Source of the DNA: JBIIJL01 sp044233795
GTDB taxonomy: Bacteria; Pseudomonadota; Gammaproteobacteria; Legionellales; Legionellaceae
Direction: 5' to 3'
DNA: 31,923 bases
Assembly (NCBI GenBank): GCA_044233795.1
Contig: JBIIJL010000017.1
Span: 1 to 31,923 of the forward strand
The position numbers and the translations under genes are program-made. Position 1 is the stretch's first letter. Each line of letters opens with the position of its first letter. Positions 1-8,393 of this stretch are shown here, piece after piece. The notes under the pieces are model-generated. The model did no database searches. It saw nothing but the letters and a program-made list of their open reading frames with translations, and was not told the origin of the DNA.

Positions 1-79
1 TTTCACGAGGAATTGGGCCTATAAGTTCAAGAAGCTCTTCTACGGTTTTAATTTTGTGCTGATATCGGCTTAAAAACAT
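1..79 (-). CDS. Partial nucleotidyltransferase / PfkB-kinase-type protein, N-terminus only
   Basis: An open frame starts with ATG at 79-77 and runs off the left edge after 26 codons without a stop. A good ribosome binding site (GGAG, eight bases upstream of the ATG) decides the start. The visible peptide contains KIKTVEELLELIG, which resembles the leader before the nucleotide-binding HxGH motif in bacterial RfaE/HldE-like cytidylyl- or adenylyltransferases, some fused to PfkB kinases. The catalytic motif itself lies outside the window, so the family call is inference from a short stretch. It follows the epimerase at 122-1114 in the same direction with a gap of about 40 bases and is probably its operon partner. 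Activation of a heptose-like sugar is possible but unproven. Confidence 0.45.
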   Translation of the reverse strand, partial: MFLSRYQHKIKTVEELLELIGPIPRE

Positions 80-121
80 GTTTGAAACTCCATTTCTCTT
101 TGATAACCGTTTATCTTTTTC

Positions 122-1114
122 TTAGCTAAGATATTCAAACCATGTGCGCGTTGCATTGGCAATGGAATTTTTGTCCCACAAAGGCGCATCCTGCCAATGT
201 TCAATATCGGCTACCATCTTAGCAACACCATCGGCAAACGCAACGGTTGGTTGCCAACCAAGCTCTGTGGTGATTTTAGAAATATCCGCCCACGTACAAT
301 CAGGTTCACCAGGTCGCTTCGGCACATAATCAATGGCACCTCCGCCTAAAAGCTCAACCAAATGGTTGATGGATTGAGGCTTTCCTGCGCCAATATTCCA
401 AAACTGGCCTTGCCTATCTGTTTCAGCTGCAGCAAGAAAGGCTTGGGCTACATCCGTTACATAGAGAAAATCTCGAGTTTGAGTTCCATCACCAACCACA
501 GTATAGGGCTTGCCAAGTAGTTTTTGTTTAAAAAAGACCCCGAAGACTGCACCATATGCCCCCGTAGTCCGCACCCTTGTACCATATGCATTAAAAATCC
601 GTACCGAATTAACCGGCAACTTGTAGACTTGTTGCCAATGAAAAGCGGCACACTCGCCTTGATATTTTGATAGTGCATAAGGGTATTGTGGATTGATAGG
701 ATGGTGTTCATTGGTTGGCGTGCTTGCCAACCCATAGCAAGAAGAAGATGCCGCATAAACAAACTTCTTCACACGAGCATGGCGTGCGGCCTGCAATACA
801 TGAACTGTTCCAAGCACATTGGTTTCCATGTATTGCAGGGGCTCTTCAATTGAGGGAACAATGTCACCAATTCCTGCAAAATGAAACACGTAGGTCGCAT
901 TTTTAAAAATCGGCGAATCAGGTTTGATGCTTAAAATATCAGCGCGCTCAAATGAGAAATTGGCGTCCCCACTGTGCTTGGCGAGATTTTTAGCATGCCC
1001 ACCCGAAAGATTGTCAATCACCCGCACTTCATATCCTCGAAGAAGCAACAGATCCACCATATGGCTACCAATAAACCCGGCACCACCGGTAACAACGGCG
1101 ATTGGTTGACTCAT
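122..1114 (-). CDS. NAD-dependent sugar-nucleotide epimerase/dehydratase (extended SDR)
   Basis: A 330-residue cytosolic extended short-chain dehydrogenase. The N-terminal Rossmann motif TGGAGFIGSH (residues 9-18) binds NAD(P), and YPYALSK carries the catalytic Tyr-x-x-x-Lys near the middle. The C-terminal half (IGAGKP, DISKITTELGW) is typical of GalE/WbpP-like UDP-sugar epimerases. Full length for the family. ATG at 1114 follows GGAAG at good spacing and overlaps the stop of the upstream epimerase by one base (TAATG), so the two are translationally coupled. Likely converts a nucleotide-activated hexose for the polysaccharide. The exact substrate cannot be read from sequence; UDP-hexose or NDP-heptose are options, the latter suggested by the nucleotidyltransferase-like gene downstream. 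Confidence 0.85.
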   Translation of the reverse strand: MSQPIAVVTGGAGFIGSHMVDLLLLRGYEVRVIDNLSGGHAKNLAKHSGDANFSFERADILSIKPDSPIFKNATYVFHFAGIGDIVPSIEEPLQYMETNVLGTVHVLQAARHARVKKFVYAASSSCYGLASTPTNEHHPINPQYPYALSKYQGECAAFHWQQVYKLPVNSVRIFNAYGTRVRTTGAYGAVFGVFFKQKLLGKPYTVVGDGTQTRDFLYVTDVAQAFLAAAETDRQGQFWNIGAGKPQSINHLVELLGGGAIDYVPKRPGEPDCTWADISKITTELGWQPTVAFADGVAKMVADIEHWQDAPLWDKNSIANATRTWFEYLS

Positions 1115-2115
1115 TACGCAACTTCCAACGCTTGAATTCGCTTCACGTTGTAGTATTTGTCATCACTCATGCTGTCAGGCACTTTCCCCTCACGAAATGC
1201 TTTGCATAAATCACGTACTGCATCTTCTACTGAGCGCTGAGGAACGAAGCCTAACACACGTTTAATTTTGTCAGAGTTGATATGATAAGAGCGATTATCA
1301 TTGGACGTGGTAACTTCGAGCTTAAGCGGCGCCTTTTCAGGAAATTCAGTTTCAACCACATGCTTCACCACATCAGCAATCTGCCGAATTGTCATATTGT
1401 CGTAGCCTGCATTAAAAATCTGACCTGCTATTTTTTCTTTGGAAACGGTCAAAAGCAGTTTGTATAAATCACACATATCTTGTACATGTAAATTAGGGCG
1501 CAATTGATCCCCACCAAACACCATTATTTTGTTATTACTTATGGCGTGATTGGTTAGAATATTTACGCTTAAATCAAGACGCAACCTTGGCGCATACCCA
1601 CAAATGGTTGCTGGTCGAATCGTTACACATGTAAAATTCTCATCCATATGCTTAAAGAGCAAAGGCTCGCACATCCCTTTATATTTGTTATATAGCGTTA
1701 AGGGAATGAGCGGATGCTCTTCAGTCACATTAAGTTGATCTGATACCCCGTACACGGAACTTGAGGATGCATAAATAAATCGCTTAACACCAGCTTTCTT
1801 GGCCGCAACCACCATGGGCTCAAAGGCATTCAGATTGATAGACGTACTGAGTTCTTCATCAAGCACAAAGCTCGCATCATTTGAAATACATGCAAGACTA
1901 ATGACTGTATCAACCCCTTTAAATGCCCGAGACAGATGCGCCACATCACGAATATCACCTTCGATAATTGTTAGTTTTGGATGATACTTTGGCAAAAAGT
2001 CATCGCCAAAAAATAGGGTGTCGAAAACTGTAACTTTGTAACCAAGCTCAAGAAGTTGTGGAGTAAGCAAGCTACCAACATAACCTGCACCACCGGTGAT
2101 AAGAACATGATCCAT
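1114..2115 (-). CDS. NAD-dependent epimerase/dehydratase family protein (extended SDR)
   Basis: A 333-residue SDR with the nucleotide-binding motif TGGAGYVGS (residues 7-15), the Ser region ASSSSVYG and the catalytic pair in YNKYK. The C-terminal part contains NSDKIKRVLGF, as in sugar-nucleotide modifying SDRs. Start at 2115 is supported by AAGGA about eight bases upstream. It is the first gene after a 250-base intergenic region and overlaps the next epimerase by one base. Probably a cytosolic NDP-sugar epimerase, reductase or dehydratase. Two consecutive SDRs followed by a nucleotidyltransferase-like gene suggest one small sugar-nucleotide pathway. The substrate is unknown. Confidence 0.82.
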   Translation of the reverse strand: MDHVLITGGAGYVGSLLTPQLLELGYKVTVFDTLFFGDDFLPKYHPKLTIIEGDIRDVAHLSRAFKGVDTVISLACISNDASFVLDEELSTSINLNAFEPMVVAAKKAGVKRFIYASSSSVYGVSDQLNVTEEHPLIPLTLYNKYKGMCEPLLFKHMDENFTCVTIRPATICGYAPRLRLDLSVNILTNHAISNNKIMVFGGDQLRPNLHVQDMCDLYKLLLTVSKEKIAGQIFNAGYDNMTIRQIADVVKHVVETEFPEKAPLKLEVTTSNDNRSYHINSDKIKRVLGFVPQRSVEDAVRDLCKAFREGKVPDSMSDDKYYNVKRIQALEVA

Positions 2116-2365
2116 TGCAAATATCCTTAACGTTAATCCTTAGAAGACGTAAAGAGCCTTAAACTTATCTAAGTTGCTCGCTCTTAAACAAACCGAAGTT
2201 ATAACATGAAAATAATTAAGGCGAAATTATTTTTGCATGATCCCTCCACTATAATTTTGCTATTTTCAACCAAGGCACATCTAGATCGTTTTTTACACAT
2301 TAGAGCCCGCTAAACATAGCAACCCATTGAACTCTGGCCTATCATAATTCGGTATATTGATAAGG
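2116..2365. other. Intergenic region between wzt and the left-end epimerase pair
   Basis: About 250 bases without a credible gene. It could hold a minus-strand promoter for the epimerase pair; the best candidate -10 I see on the minus strand is TATAAC (about 2200-2205) with only a poor -35. A short inverted repeat (AACTTA-TC-TAAGTT, 2162-2175) could be an operator but may be chance. I see no GC-rich hairpin followed by a T run, so no intrinsic terminator for wzt can be claimed. Confidence 0.4.
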
Positions 2366-3106
2366 TTACTCTTCTAAAGAACCTGCGATATCTTTTGGAG
2401 CGCCAGACCTGACTATTTCACCATTTTTCATCAAAATAGCCGTATCACAGTATTGGCGCAGCGCCGACATATCATGCGTCGACAACACCACAATCCTTGA
2501 TTGAGTTAAAAGACTTCTCAAACGTTCATTACACTTTTTCTTAAATTGAGCATCTCCCGCTCCAATAATTTCATCCAAAATCAATATATCTGGCATAAAA
2601 TGAGTGGAGATTGCAAAAGCCAACCGCATAAACATGCCCGTGGAGTATGTTCTCACCGGTAAATGAATAAATTCTGCCAATTCAGAAAAATCTACAATTT
2701 CATCAACTGCAGCCTTTGCTTCTTTAAAGCTATACCCCATAAACACTAGCCGAAAAATAATGTTCTTTATTCCTGAGGCATCTAGCTCCATTCCTAAAGT
2801 GAAATCTGTGAGCGAATTAACCTGGCCCTGCATAGTGATTTTTCCCTCAGTAGGTACATACACCCCTGACAAAACCCTCAACAGCGAGGTTTTACCCGCC
2901 CCATTATGTCCTACAATCCCCAAACGCTGCCCGTCAGTAATCTCAAGATTTATATCTTTCAGTGCATGAACCACGGTATGGGAACCTTCGCCACTCAGAG
3001 ACCCACCCACCATTTTTTTTAAATTCCGATAAAGTTGCAGCTGAAATGAGTGCGACTTTACTCCTGCAACGGGGTATCTAAGATGAAGACCTTCAAGTTT
3101 TATCAT
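2366..3106 (-). CDS. wzt: O-antigen/polysaccharide ABC exporter ATPase (Wzt-like, short form)
   Basis: A 246-residue ATPase of the polysaccharide/teichoic-acid ABC exporter family. Walker A is GHNGAGKT (about residues 67-74), the signature loop is the family-typical YSTGM, Walker B is DILILDE, and the H-loop is STHD. It energises export of undecaprenyl-linked glycan through the membrane with the permease encoded just upstream (stop of wzm at 3109, two bases away). The protein ends soon after the H-loop region. It therefore lacks the C-terminal carbohydrate-binding domain that long Wzt proteins use to recognise a capped chain end, which points to a cap-independent exporter. Family call is firm; glycan identity is inferred from context. 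Confidence 0.92.
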   Translation of the reverse strand: MIKLEGLHLRYPVAGVKSHSFQLQLYRNLKKMVGGSLSGEGSHTVVHALKDINLEITDGQRLGIVGHNGAGKTSLLRVLSGVYVPTEGKITMQGQVNSLTDFTLGMELDASGIKNIIFRLVFMGYSFKEAKAAVDEIVDFSELAEFIHLPVRTYSTGMFMRLAFAISTHFMPDILILDEIIGAGDAQFKKKCNERLRSLLTQSRIVVLSTHDMSALRQYCDTAILMKNGEIVRSGAPKDIAGSLEE

Positions 3107-3108
3107 GA

Positions 3109-3900
3109 CTAAACCCAGTAAATAATTCTATTTTCAAATCGACGATGTAAATAAACCATCATTAAGAGTGCAAGGGTAGTCCAAAATCCTATGGAGTAAT
3201 AAGCCCATACATTAATATCTATGCCTAAAAGAGGATTACGAAACACCTCTAAAAATGCGGTAAACGGATTGATAAACAGATAGCCCCTCAAGTGCTCCGG
3301 CACATAAGTCAATTTCCACATGATAGGCGTCAATAAAAAGGAGATATTCATAAGAGACATAACAACCTGGATCAGGTCTCTATATCTGGTGCAAATTGAG
3401 GCGATAACGTACGAGCTTGCAACCAAAAACACCAACAGGATTGGCAGAAAACCTAACATTAAAAATAACATCCATGTGTTCGTATGACCAGGATAAAAAA
3501 AGACAAAAAGACCGATGATGGTCAAATTGTGAGCAAAAACAATCGCGCTTTTATAGACATTTGAAAAAATTGAGGTAAAAAAAGACAACCGCTGATTGAT
3601 ATACAACCGCTTATCACTGATAAACAGCGAGGTAGCATCCTGTATCACCATGGCTAAGAACTGGTAAATGATTTGGCTAACTGCCATGTAGGGTAAAAAT
3701 TCTCTCACTGGCATATGCCATAATACAGACCACACCAAACCTGTTGATAAAAGTTGTATCAGTAAAGAGATGGTAAGCCAAGCTTGTCCAAGGCTTGAGC
3801 GAGCGTAGCGTGACCTTAAATTGGAAACTCCAAGTAAATGAATAAGTCGCCAATTTTTAAGTGGTATTGTTACGTCAGCTATCATCATGAGATCTGGCAC
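3109..3900 (-). CDS. wzm: O-antigen/polysaccharide ABC exporter permease (Wzm-like)
   Basis: A 263-residue membrane protein of the ABC-2 permease family with about six hydrophobic helices. Family features are the N-terminal amphipathic stretch with SNLRSRYARSSLGQAW, and INPFTAFLEVFRNPLLG in the periplasmic part, both typical of Wzm/TagG/KpsM. It forms the channel that works with the ATPase at 2366-3106. The start used is GTG at 3900-3898; ATG codons at 3888 and 3885 are alternatives and none has a strong ribosome binding site. It is transcribed divergently from the O-acetylation pair, sharing a 247-base upstream region that contains a tandem repeat. Confidence 0.92.
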   Translation of the reverse strand: MPDLMMIADVTIPLKNWRLIHLLGVSNLRSRYARSSLGQAWLTISLLIQLLSTGLVWSVLWHMPVREFLPYMAVSQIIYQFLAMVIQDATSLFISDKRLYINQRLSFFTSIFSNVYKSAIVFAHNLTIIGLFVFFYPGHTNTWMLFLMLGFLPILLVFLVASSYVIASICTRYRDLIQVVMSLMNISFLLTPIMWKLTYVPEHLRGYLFINPFTAFLEVFRNPLLGIDINVWAYYSIGFWTTLALLMMVYLHRRFENRIIYWV

Positions 3901-4147
3901 CCTATCTTAGTCTTATCCTGCAGCAGCATAATATCACTCAACCGGATATCACTCAACCGGGGCTTATCGCCAGATAGACGGTAAATACTCAGGCTAGATA
4001 TTGAAAACAATGACGATTTATTTGAAAATGACCCCCTAAAGATTGAAGAGGCACCAATTTCTTTATTATTTTTTGAAGCTGAATCTTTAAAACGCTCAAT
4101 GATAAAGACTCTTCTTTTTATGAAATCTAAAACAAAGAGAGGGCGTT
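3901..4147. promoter_or_regulatory. Divergent promoter region between wzm and the AlgI-like gene
   Basis: This is the only place in the window where two transcription units diverge, so promoters for wzm-wzt (minus) and the AlgI/AlgJ-like pair (plus) should lie here. I cannot assign convincing -10/-35 boxes. The region is AT-rich toward the plus-strand gene and contains a perfect 15-base tandem duplication (3931-3960) close to the wzm start. No small gene is evident. Confidence 0.5.
3931..3960. repeat. Perfect 15-bp tandem direct repeat upstream of wzm
   Basis: ATATCACTCAACCGG occurs twice head to tail (3931-3945 and 3946-3960) with no mismatch. It lies about 30 bases upstream of the wzm start and about 190 bases upstream of the AlgI-like start. 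It may be a paired protein-binding site or a simple slippage duplication. Confidence 0.9.
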
Positions 4148-5569
4148 GTGGTTTTCAGTTCAGTGGTGTTCATCTTTTTCTTTCTCCCTATATCTTTAGC
4201 TACGTATTATCTGGTACGCCATGAGTTCAGGAACGCTCTCCTCTTATTACTCAGCCTGATATTTTACTTCTGGGGAGAGGGAAAATACGTAACGATCATG
4301 ATATTCTTCATGATATTCAACTATCTAGCCGGAAGAATAATAGAGCACTTTTCCAATAGAAGAGTACTATCATTTCTGTCGTTAAGTGTTGCCTTGTCGA
4401 TTAATCTAGCTGTTTTGATTTATTTCAAATATATTGCATTTTTTCTCACCAATCTCAACCGATTTAGTGAAATCTTTCAAGCAACTTTTTCTATCCCTGA
4501 AACGCATCTTCCGATTGGCATCTCCTTCTTTTCATTTCAGGCCATCTCATACATCGTTGACGTTTATAGGAAAGAGGTTAAATCACAAAAGAACATTATT
4601 GATTTCTCAATGTATAAGGCTTTTTTTCCACAACTTATCGCCGGACCCATCGTTAGATATCGCGATATTGCCAACCAAATAAGGGGCCGGGTACACACTT
4701 CGGCTTTGTTTCTCGAAGGCTTCAACCGATTTTCCATTGGACTGGCTAAAAAAGTCCTTATTGCAAACAACCTTGCAGGAATTTCGGATGCTATGTTTCG
4801 ACTACCAGACCAAGATCTCTCAACAACATTCGCATGGTTTGGGCTTCTTTGCTATACACTTCAGATCTATTTTGACTTTTCGGGATACTCCGATATGGCA
4901 ATAGGGCTAGCCAAGATGTTCGGCTTCGAGTTCCTAGAAAACTTCAATTACCCATATGTTGCCCGCTCAATAAAAGAATTCTGGCGAAGATGGCATATTT
5001 CTTTATCAACCTGGTTTCGAGACTACGTCTATGTTAGTTTTGGAGGGAATAGGGTTGGAAGATACAACCGCCTCTTCAATTTGTTGCTGGTCTTTTTGTT
5101 ATGTGGTTTGTGGCATGGGGCAAGTTGGACTTTTATCGTATGGGGTGCTTGGCACGGGCTTTTTTTAATCATTGAGCGAACTGCATTTGGCCAATTTATA
5201 GCGCGACTTCCGCATTTTTTAGGAATCATCTATACGATCGTTGTCGTAGCATTAGGCTGGGTTTTTTTTCGTGCAGATTCGATGCATCATGCATATCATA
5301 TTTTTAAGTCACTCTTCTTTCTTCAGCCTGGTACTACCATACCATTTACAACCCCAGAGCGATCTGTTGTATTCGCTGTGTTAATAGGAATCATTGGTAT
5401 TACACCAATTTTTGCGATGACAAAGAAGCGCCTACTAAGCATCGATAGTACTGGGTCCATCCAAATCGTCAAATTGCTCGAGCTACTCTTTGCTTTTTCA
5501 ATATTAGTTCTTTCAGCAGCCTTTCTTGCAAACGCAACTTACAATCCATTTATCTATTTTAAATTCTAG
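4148..5569 (+). CDS. MBOAT-family membrane-bound O-acyltransferase (AlgI-like)
   Basis: A 473-residue polytopic membrane protein of the AlgI/DltB branch of the MBOAT family. The N-terminus MVFSSVVFIFFFLP is the standard AlgI start, supporting the GTG start at 4148 (AGAGAGGG lies just upstream). The region around residues 319-335 (CGLWHG...WGAWHG) contains His323, which matches the essential His322 of Pseudomonas AlgI. YFDFSGYSDMAIG and the FWRRWHISLS motif are also present. Family role: passes acyl groups, usually acetyl, from the cytoplasm across the membrane to a periplasmic acetyltransferase. That partner is encoded eight bases downstream. Together they probably O-acetylate the exported glycan. 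Confidence 0.92.
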   Translation: MVFSSVVFIFFFLPISLATYYLVRHEFRNALLLLLSLIFYFWGEGKYVTIMIFFMIFNYLAGRIIEHFSNRRVLSFLSLSVALSINLAVLIYFKYIAFFLTNLNRFSEIFQATFSIPETHLPIGISFFSFQAISYIVDVYRKEVKSQKNIIDFSMYKAFFPQLIAGPIVRYRDIANQIRGRVHTSALFLEGFNRFSIGLAKKVLIANNLAGISDAMFRLPDQDLSTTFAWFGLLCYTLQIYFDFSGYSDMAIGLAKMFGFEFLENFNYPYVARSIKEFWRRWHISLSTWFRDYVYVSFGGNRVGRYNRLFNLLLVFLLCGLWHGASWTFIVWGAWHGLFLIIERTAFGQFIARLPHFLGIIYTIVVVALGWVFFRADSMHHAYHIFKSLFFLQPGTTIPFTTPERSVVFAVLIGIIGITPIFAMTKKRLLSIDSTGSIQIVKLLELLFAFSILVLSAAFLANATYNPFIYFKF

Positions 5570-5577
5570 AGAGCCGT

Positions 5578-6744
5578 ATGAATATTTTCAAACTTGTTGA
5601 TAAACTATGGGGGGCAAGCGTCATCGCTGTAGGTATTACTGCGTTAGCTTTTTTTGCTCCTCTCATACAAATGGCTACTCATATCTTTCCTGATTATATT
5701 GCAGAAGACCATCGTGAGCTGTCAAAAAGACCTGGGTTAAGTCAACTCCACCTAACCTCAACAAAGAAATTTATCGAAGATTTTGAGGCCTATTTCAATG
5801 ATCACTTTGGCCTAAGAGGCTCGCTGCTTAGACTTAATGGCTTATTGTCATTTCACGTGCTAAAAAAGTCACCCGTTTCTTATGTAGTGATAGGTAGAAA
5901 TGGATGGCTGTTTTACAATCATCCGACTGATGGTATGAGTCTGCCTGATTTTACTGGAAGTGCTTTATACACTAGCGATGAACTTCACCACATACAAAAA
6001 TACTTGACGTTTCTTAAAAGCGAGTTTCATAAAAGAAATATTGAGTTTGTCATTGTATTGGCCCCCAACAAACACACGATTTACTTTAACAAGCTTCCCA
6101 GCGAAATCCTTTCCAAAAAAGGAACCATCACTCGAGCAGACCAACTCGATGACCTTCTATCTAAAATTAATATTACTTTTATTGATCTACGTCAGGAGCT
6201 TCTCACTAGAAAAGCGGAAACTAGTATCCCACTTTATTTTTTGACTGATACACACTGGAATAAACTTGGAGCTTTTTATGCTTATCACTCTATAAATAAG
6301 GTGTTGCAAAAAAAATTCCCTCAAATTCCTATGCTAGAACTATCAGATTTCCAAGTCGAAATAAAAAGGAATCGCGGTCAGGGAGATATCGCAAGAATGA
6401 GCAATATAGCTGGCACCCTTGATGACCAAAAAATAAACCTCTTGCCCAGCAGGCCGCGCTCTTTTATGAAAGTACCATCAGAGTATGGGGATAGATCTTT
6501 TATTTATGAAATACCCAACTCGAAACTCCCTGTTTTATTAATGTACAGAGACTCGTTTTCGACAGCACTGAGCCAATTTCTCCCCGCAGGATTTTCAAGG
6601 AGTGTGCTACTTTGGAAACAACAAATTGATTTTGCAGATGTGGACAAGGAAAAGCCCAATATTGTTATCTTAGAGTTGGTTGAAAGATACTCGGGGGTGC
6701 TGCTCGGCGACACGAGCCATCCGTCTAATAAACTCACATCCTGA
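5578..6744 (+). CDS. AlgJ/AlgX-like SGNH O-acetyltransferase
   Basis: A 388-residue protein with one N-terminal hydrophobic segment (about residues 12-32), probably a signal anchor, and a periplasmic domain of the AlgX/AlgJ SGNH-hydrolase-like family. The expected catalytic residues are visible: Asp224 and His226 in TDTHWN and Ser326 in YRDSFS. It should move acetyl groups delivered by the MBOAT partner onto the polysaccharide. ATG at 5578 follows AGAGAG. The gene ends only five bases from the stop of the convergent glycosyltransferase at 6750. The substrate is inferred from the locus. Confidence 0.88.
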   Translation: MNIFKLVDKLWGASVIAVGITALAFFAPLIQMATHIFPDYIAEDHRELSKRPGLSQLHLTSTKKFIEDFEAYFNDHFGLRGSLLRLNGLLSFHVLKKSPVSYVVIGRNGWLFYNHPTDGMSLPDFTGSALYTSDELHHIQKYLTFLKSEFHKRNIEFVIVLAPNKHTIYFNKLPSEILSKKGTITRADQLDDLLSKINITFIDLRQELLTRKAETSIPLYFLTDTHWNKLGAFYAYHSINKVLQKKFPQIPMLELSDFQVEIKRNRGQGDIARMSNIAGTLDDQKINLLPSRPRSFMKVPSEYGDRSFIYEIPNSKLPVLLMYRDSFSTALSQFLPAGFSRSVLLWKQQIDFADVDKEKPNIVILELVERYSGVLLGDTSHPSNKLTS

Positions 6745-6749
6745 GGCAT

Positions 6750-8393
6750 TCATCTAAATGACCAGCTGCTTACGACGCTTGCTTCAGATTTATAGAATAA
6801 TTCTTCTTCATCAAGTTTCGAGCTGTTTTGGTACCAAGGCCAATGTTGAGCCGTGTAAAGCCCTGCTAGCCTTAATGACTTGAGCCAATGCCCTCCATAC
6901 GCCCCAGGTCTATAGACTGCAAAAGTGGTGTCAATCGGCGCAAAATAAACGTCGGGCCTAATTTGGTGCTGCCAATACTGAGATTCATGACCAACAACAT
7001 CTTCTTTTAAATGGTAATGCTCCGGAATATCATCTATTTTCAATGCAAAACCAATTTTATCAATTCTTGGATAACGCATAAACAGTCTTACACACCGCTG
7101 TATAATATCTTTTGGACAATCCACATGTGGGATAATGTCAGAGTCAGTATATATGTATAGTTTTTTACAGTATTTGCTTTTTAATTCCTTATTTTTCCAT
7201 AGTGCTAAAGGACCTGCATTTTCATTTAAAAAAATTACTTTATGTTGGGTGGTCTTATAATACTGCAGCAATGGAAGATAAGTTGAAGCATTGTCTAAAA
7301 TAATAATTTGACTAAACCCGGACTTTTCAAGCCAGTCCAATAGCTTTAAAAGAGAAGTCAGTCTATTTCGATTGTTTATAATCACAGGTATATCAGCATT
7401 CGACAATCTTCCTAAAAAGCCATTAATAAAGGAAAAAATGACTCTGCTTTGGCGGGCGACAAAACCACGTAAAACATGTAAGTAGTCTTTTTTATCATAA
7501 GCTGAGCGCAATAGGCTCATAATATATCTGTGCCTTCTAACCCAATTAGTGCCCCATAAACCAAGCGCATTCCACTGTATGCGAAAAGGGAAATCAGCCT
7601 CTGCCCCCAACTGATCGATAAGCTCTTTTAGCTCAGCACCTTGTGTTACCGTAGAAAAATCTTGCCTCAGAGCTGATAATTGAGCATTTGAAACGCCATA
7701 GGCACCTTTTTTATCGAGACTCTCATCAGTACTTTTTTTCACATAAAGTTCAGAAAGAACCGATGAAAACAACGCCGACGTTAGGGAGACAGTCTCGCAG
7801 GCCCTCAGTATTAACACGCACTCCAGCACTTGCCATGTCGCTGGATTATTCGGTAGGTATTTTTGTAGAAACTCTCGTTGAAACAAATTAGAGCATAGCT
7901 TGGCATCATGACTCAATGCATAGGAAAGTCGGTTCAAGTATTTCAACTTATTAGATGATTTAGACACTATTTTCATGCAATCTACATCATTCACATAGTA
8001 AGCATACCTATACCCACCAAAGGCAACACCTACAGCCTCTTCCATGATGGCCGAGGAAAGTAATAACATGTACTTCTGAGATAAGATAACATTAGCGTTA
8101 ATAATGGATAAAAAATCAAAATCATACTGAGCTAAGACCGTTTGTATCGCATAGTATGTAAAGTAACTGTTGTTTTCTGCACCTATATTAATGACTTCAT
8201 ACGCAACACCTGTACTATCAAAATGCAAGCTACAGACACTATCTATTTTATTTTCTTTTGTACCAGCTGGAAGGGCAAGAATGACCTTAAAATCTCGATT
8301 GAGTTGGCAGGCTATGCTAAAAATCTGTCTATCAAGAATGACCAAATCAAGATGATCCAAGATCAGCAGGAGTATCGTTTTGCTGGCGTTCAA
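6750..8393 (-). CDS. Two-domain glycosyltransferase (C-terminal GT-A domain)
   Basis: A 547-residue protein. The C-terminal part, from about residue 330, is a GT-A fold transferase: VIINNRNRL opens the nucleotide-binding fold, ILDNAS follows, and YTDSDIIP (about residue 416) supplies the metal-binding DxD. The N-terminal part also looks like a degenerate GT-A domain (TILLLILDHLDL start, INANVILS) without a clear DxD. It may be a second transferase or a structural module. The start overlaps the upstream glycosyltransferase by four bases (ATGA at 8390-8393), so the two are translated together. Probably cytosolic assembly of the repeat unit; sugar specificity is unknown. Confidence 0.75.
   Translation of the reverse strand: MNASKTILLLILDHLDLVILDRQIFSIACQLNRDFKVILALPAGTKENKIDSVCSLHFDSTGVAYEVINIGAENNSYFTYYAIQTVLAQYDFDFLSIINANVILSQKYMLLLSSAIMEEAVGVAFGGYRYAYYVNDVDCMKIVSKSSNKLKYLNRLSYALSHDAKLCSNLFQREFLQKYLPNNPATWQVLECVLILRACETVSLTSALFSSVLSELYVKKSTDESLDKKGAYGVSNAQLSALRQDFSTVTQGAELKELIDQLGAEADFPFRIQWNALGLWGTNWVRRHRYIMSLLRSAYDKKDYLHVLRGFVARQSRVIFSFINGFLGRLSNADIPVIINNRNRLTSLLKLLDWLEKSGFSQIIILDNASTYLPLLQYYKTTQHKVIFLNENAGPLALWKNKELKSKYCKKLYIYTDSDIIPHVDCPKDIIQRCVRLFMRYPRIDKIGFALKIDDIPEHYHLKEDVVGHESQYWQHQIRPDVYFAPIDTTFAVYRPGAYGGHWLKSLRLAGLYTAQHWPWYQNSSKLDEEELFYKSEASVVSSWSFR

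Noticed and set aside
457..762. Minus-strand open frame of 101 codons in a second frame of the first epimerase
   Set aside because: Out-of-frame shadow of a gene with complete SDR motifs.
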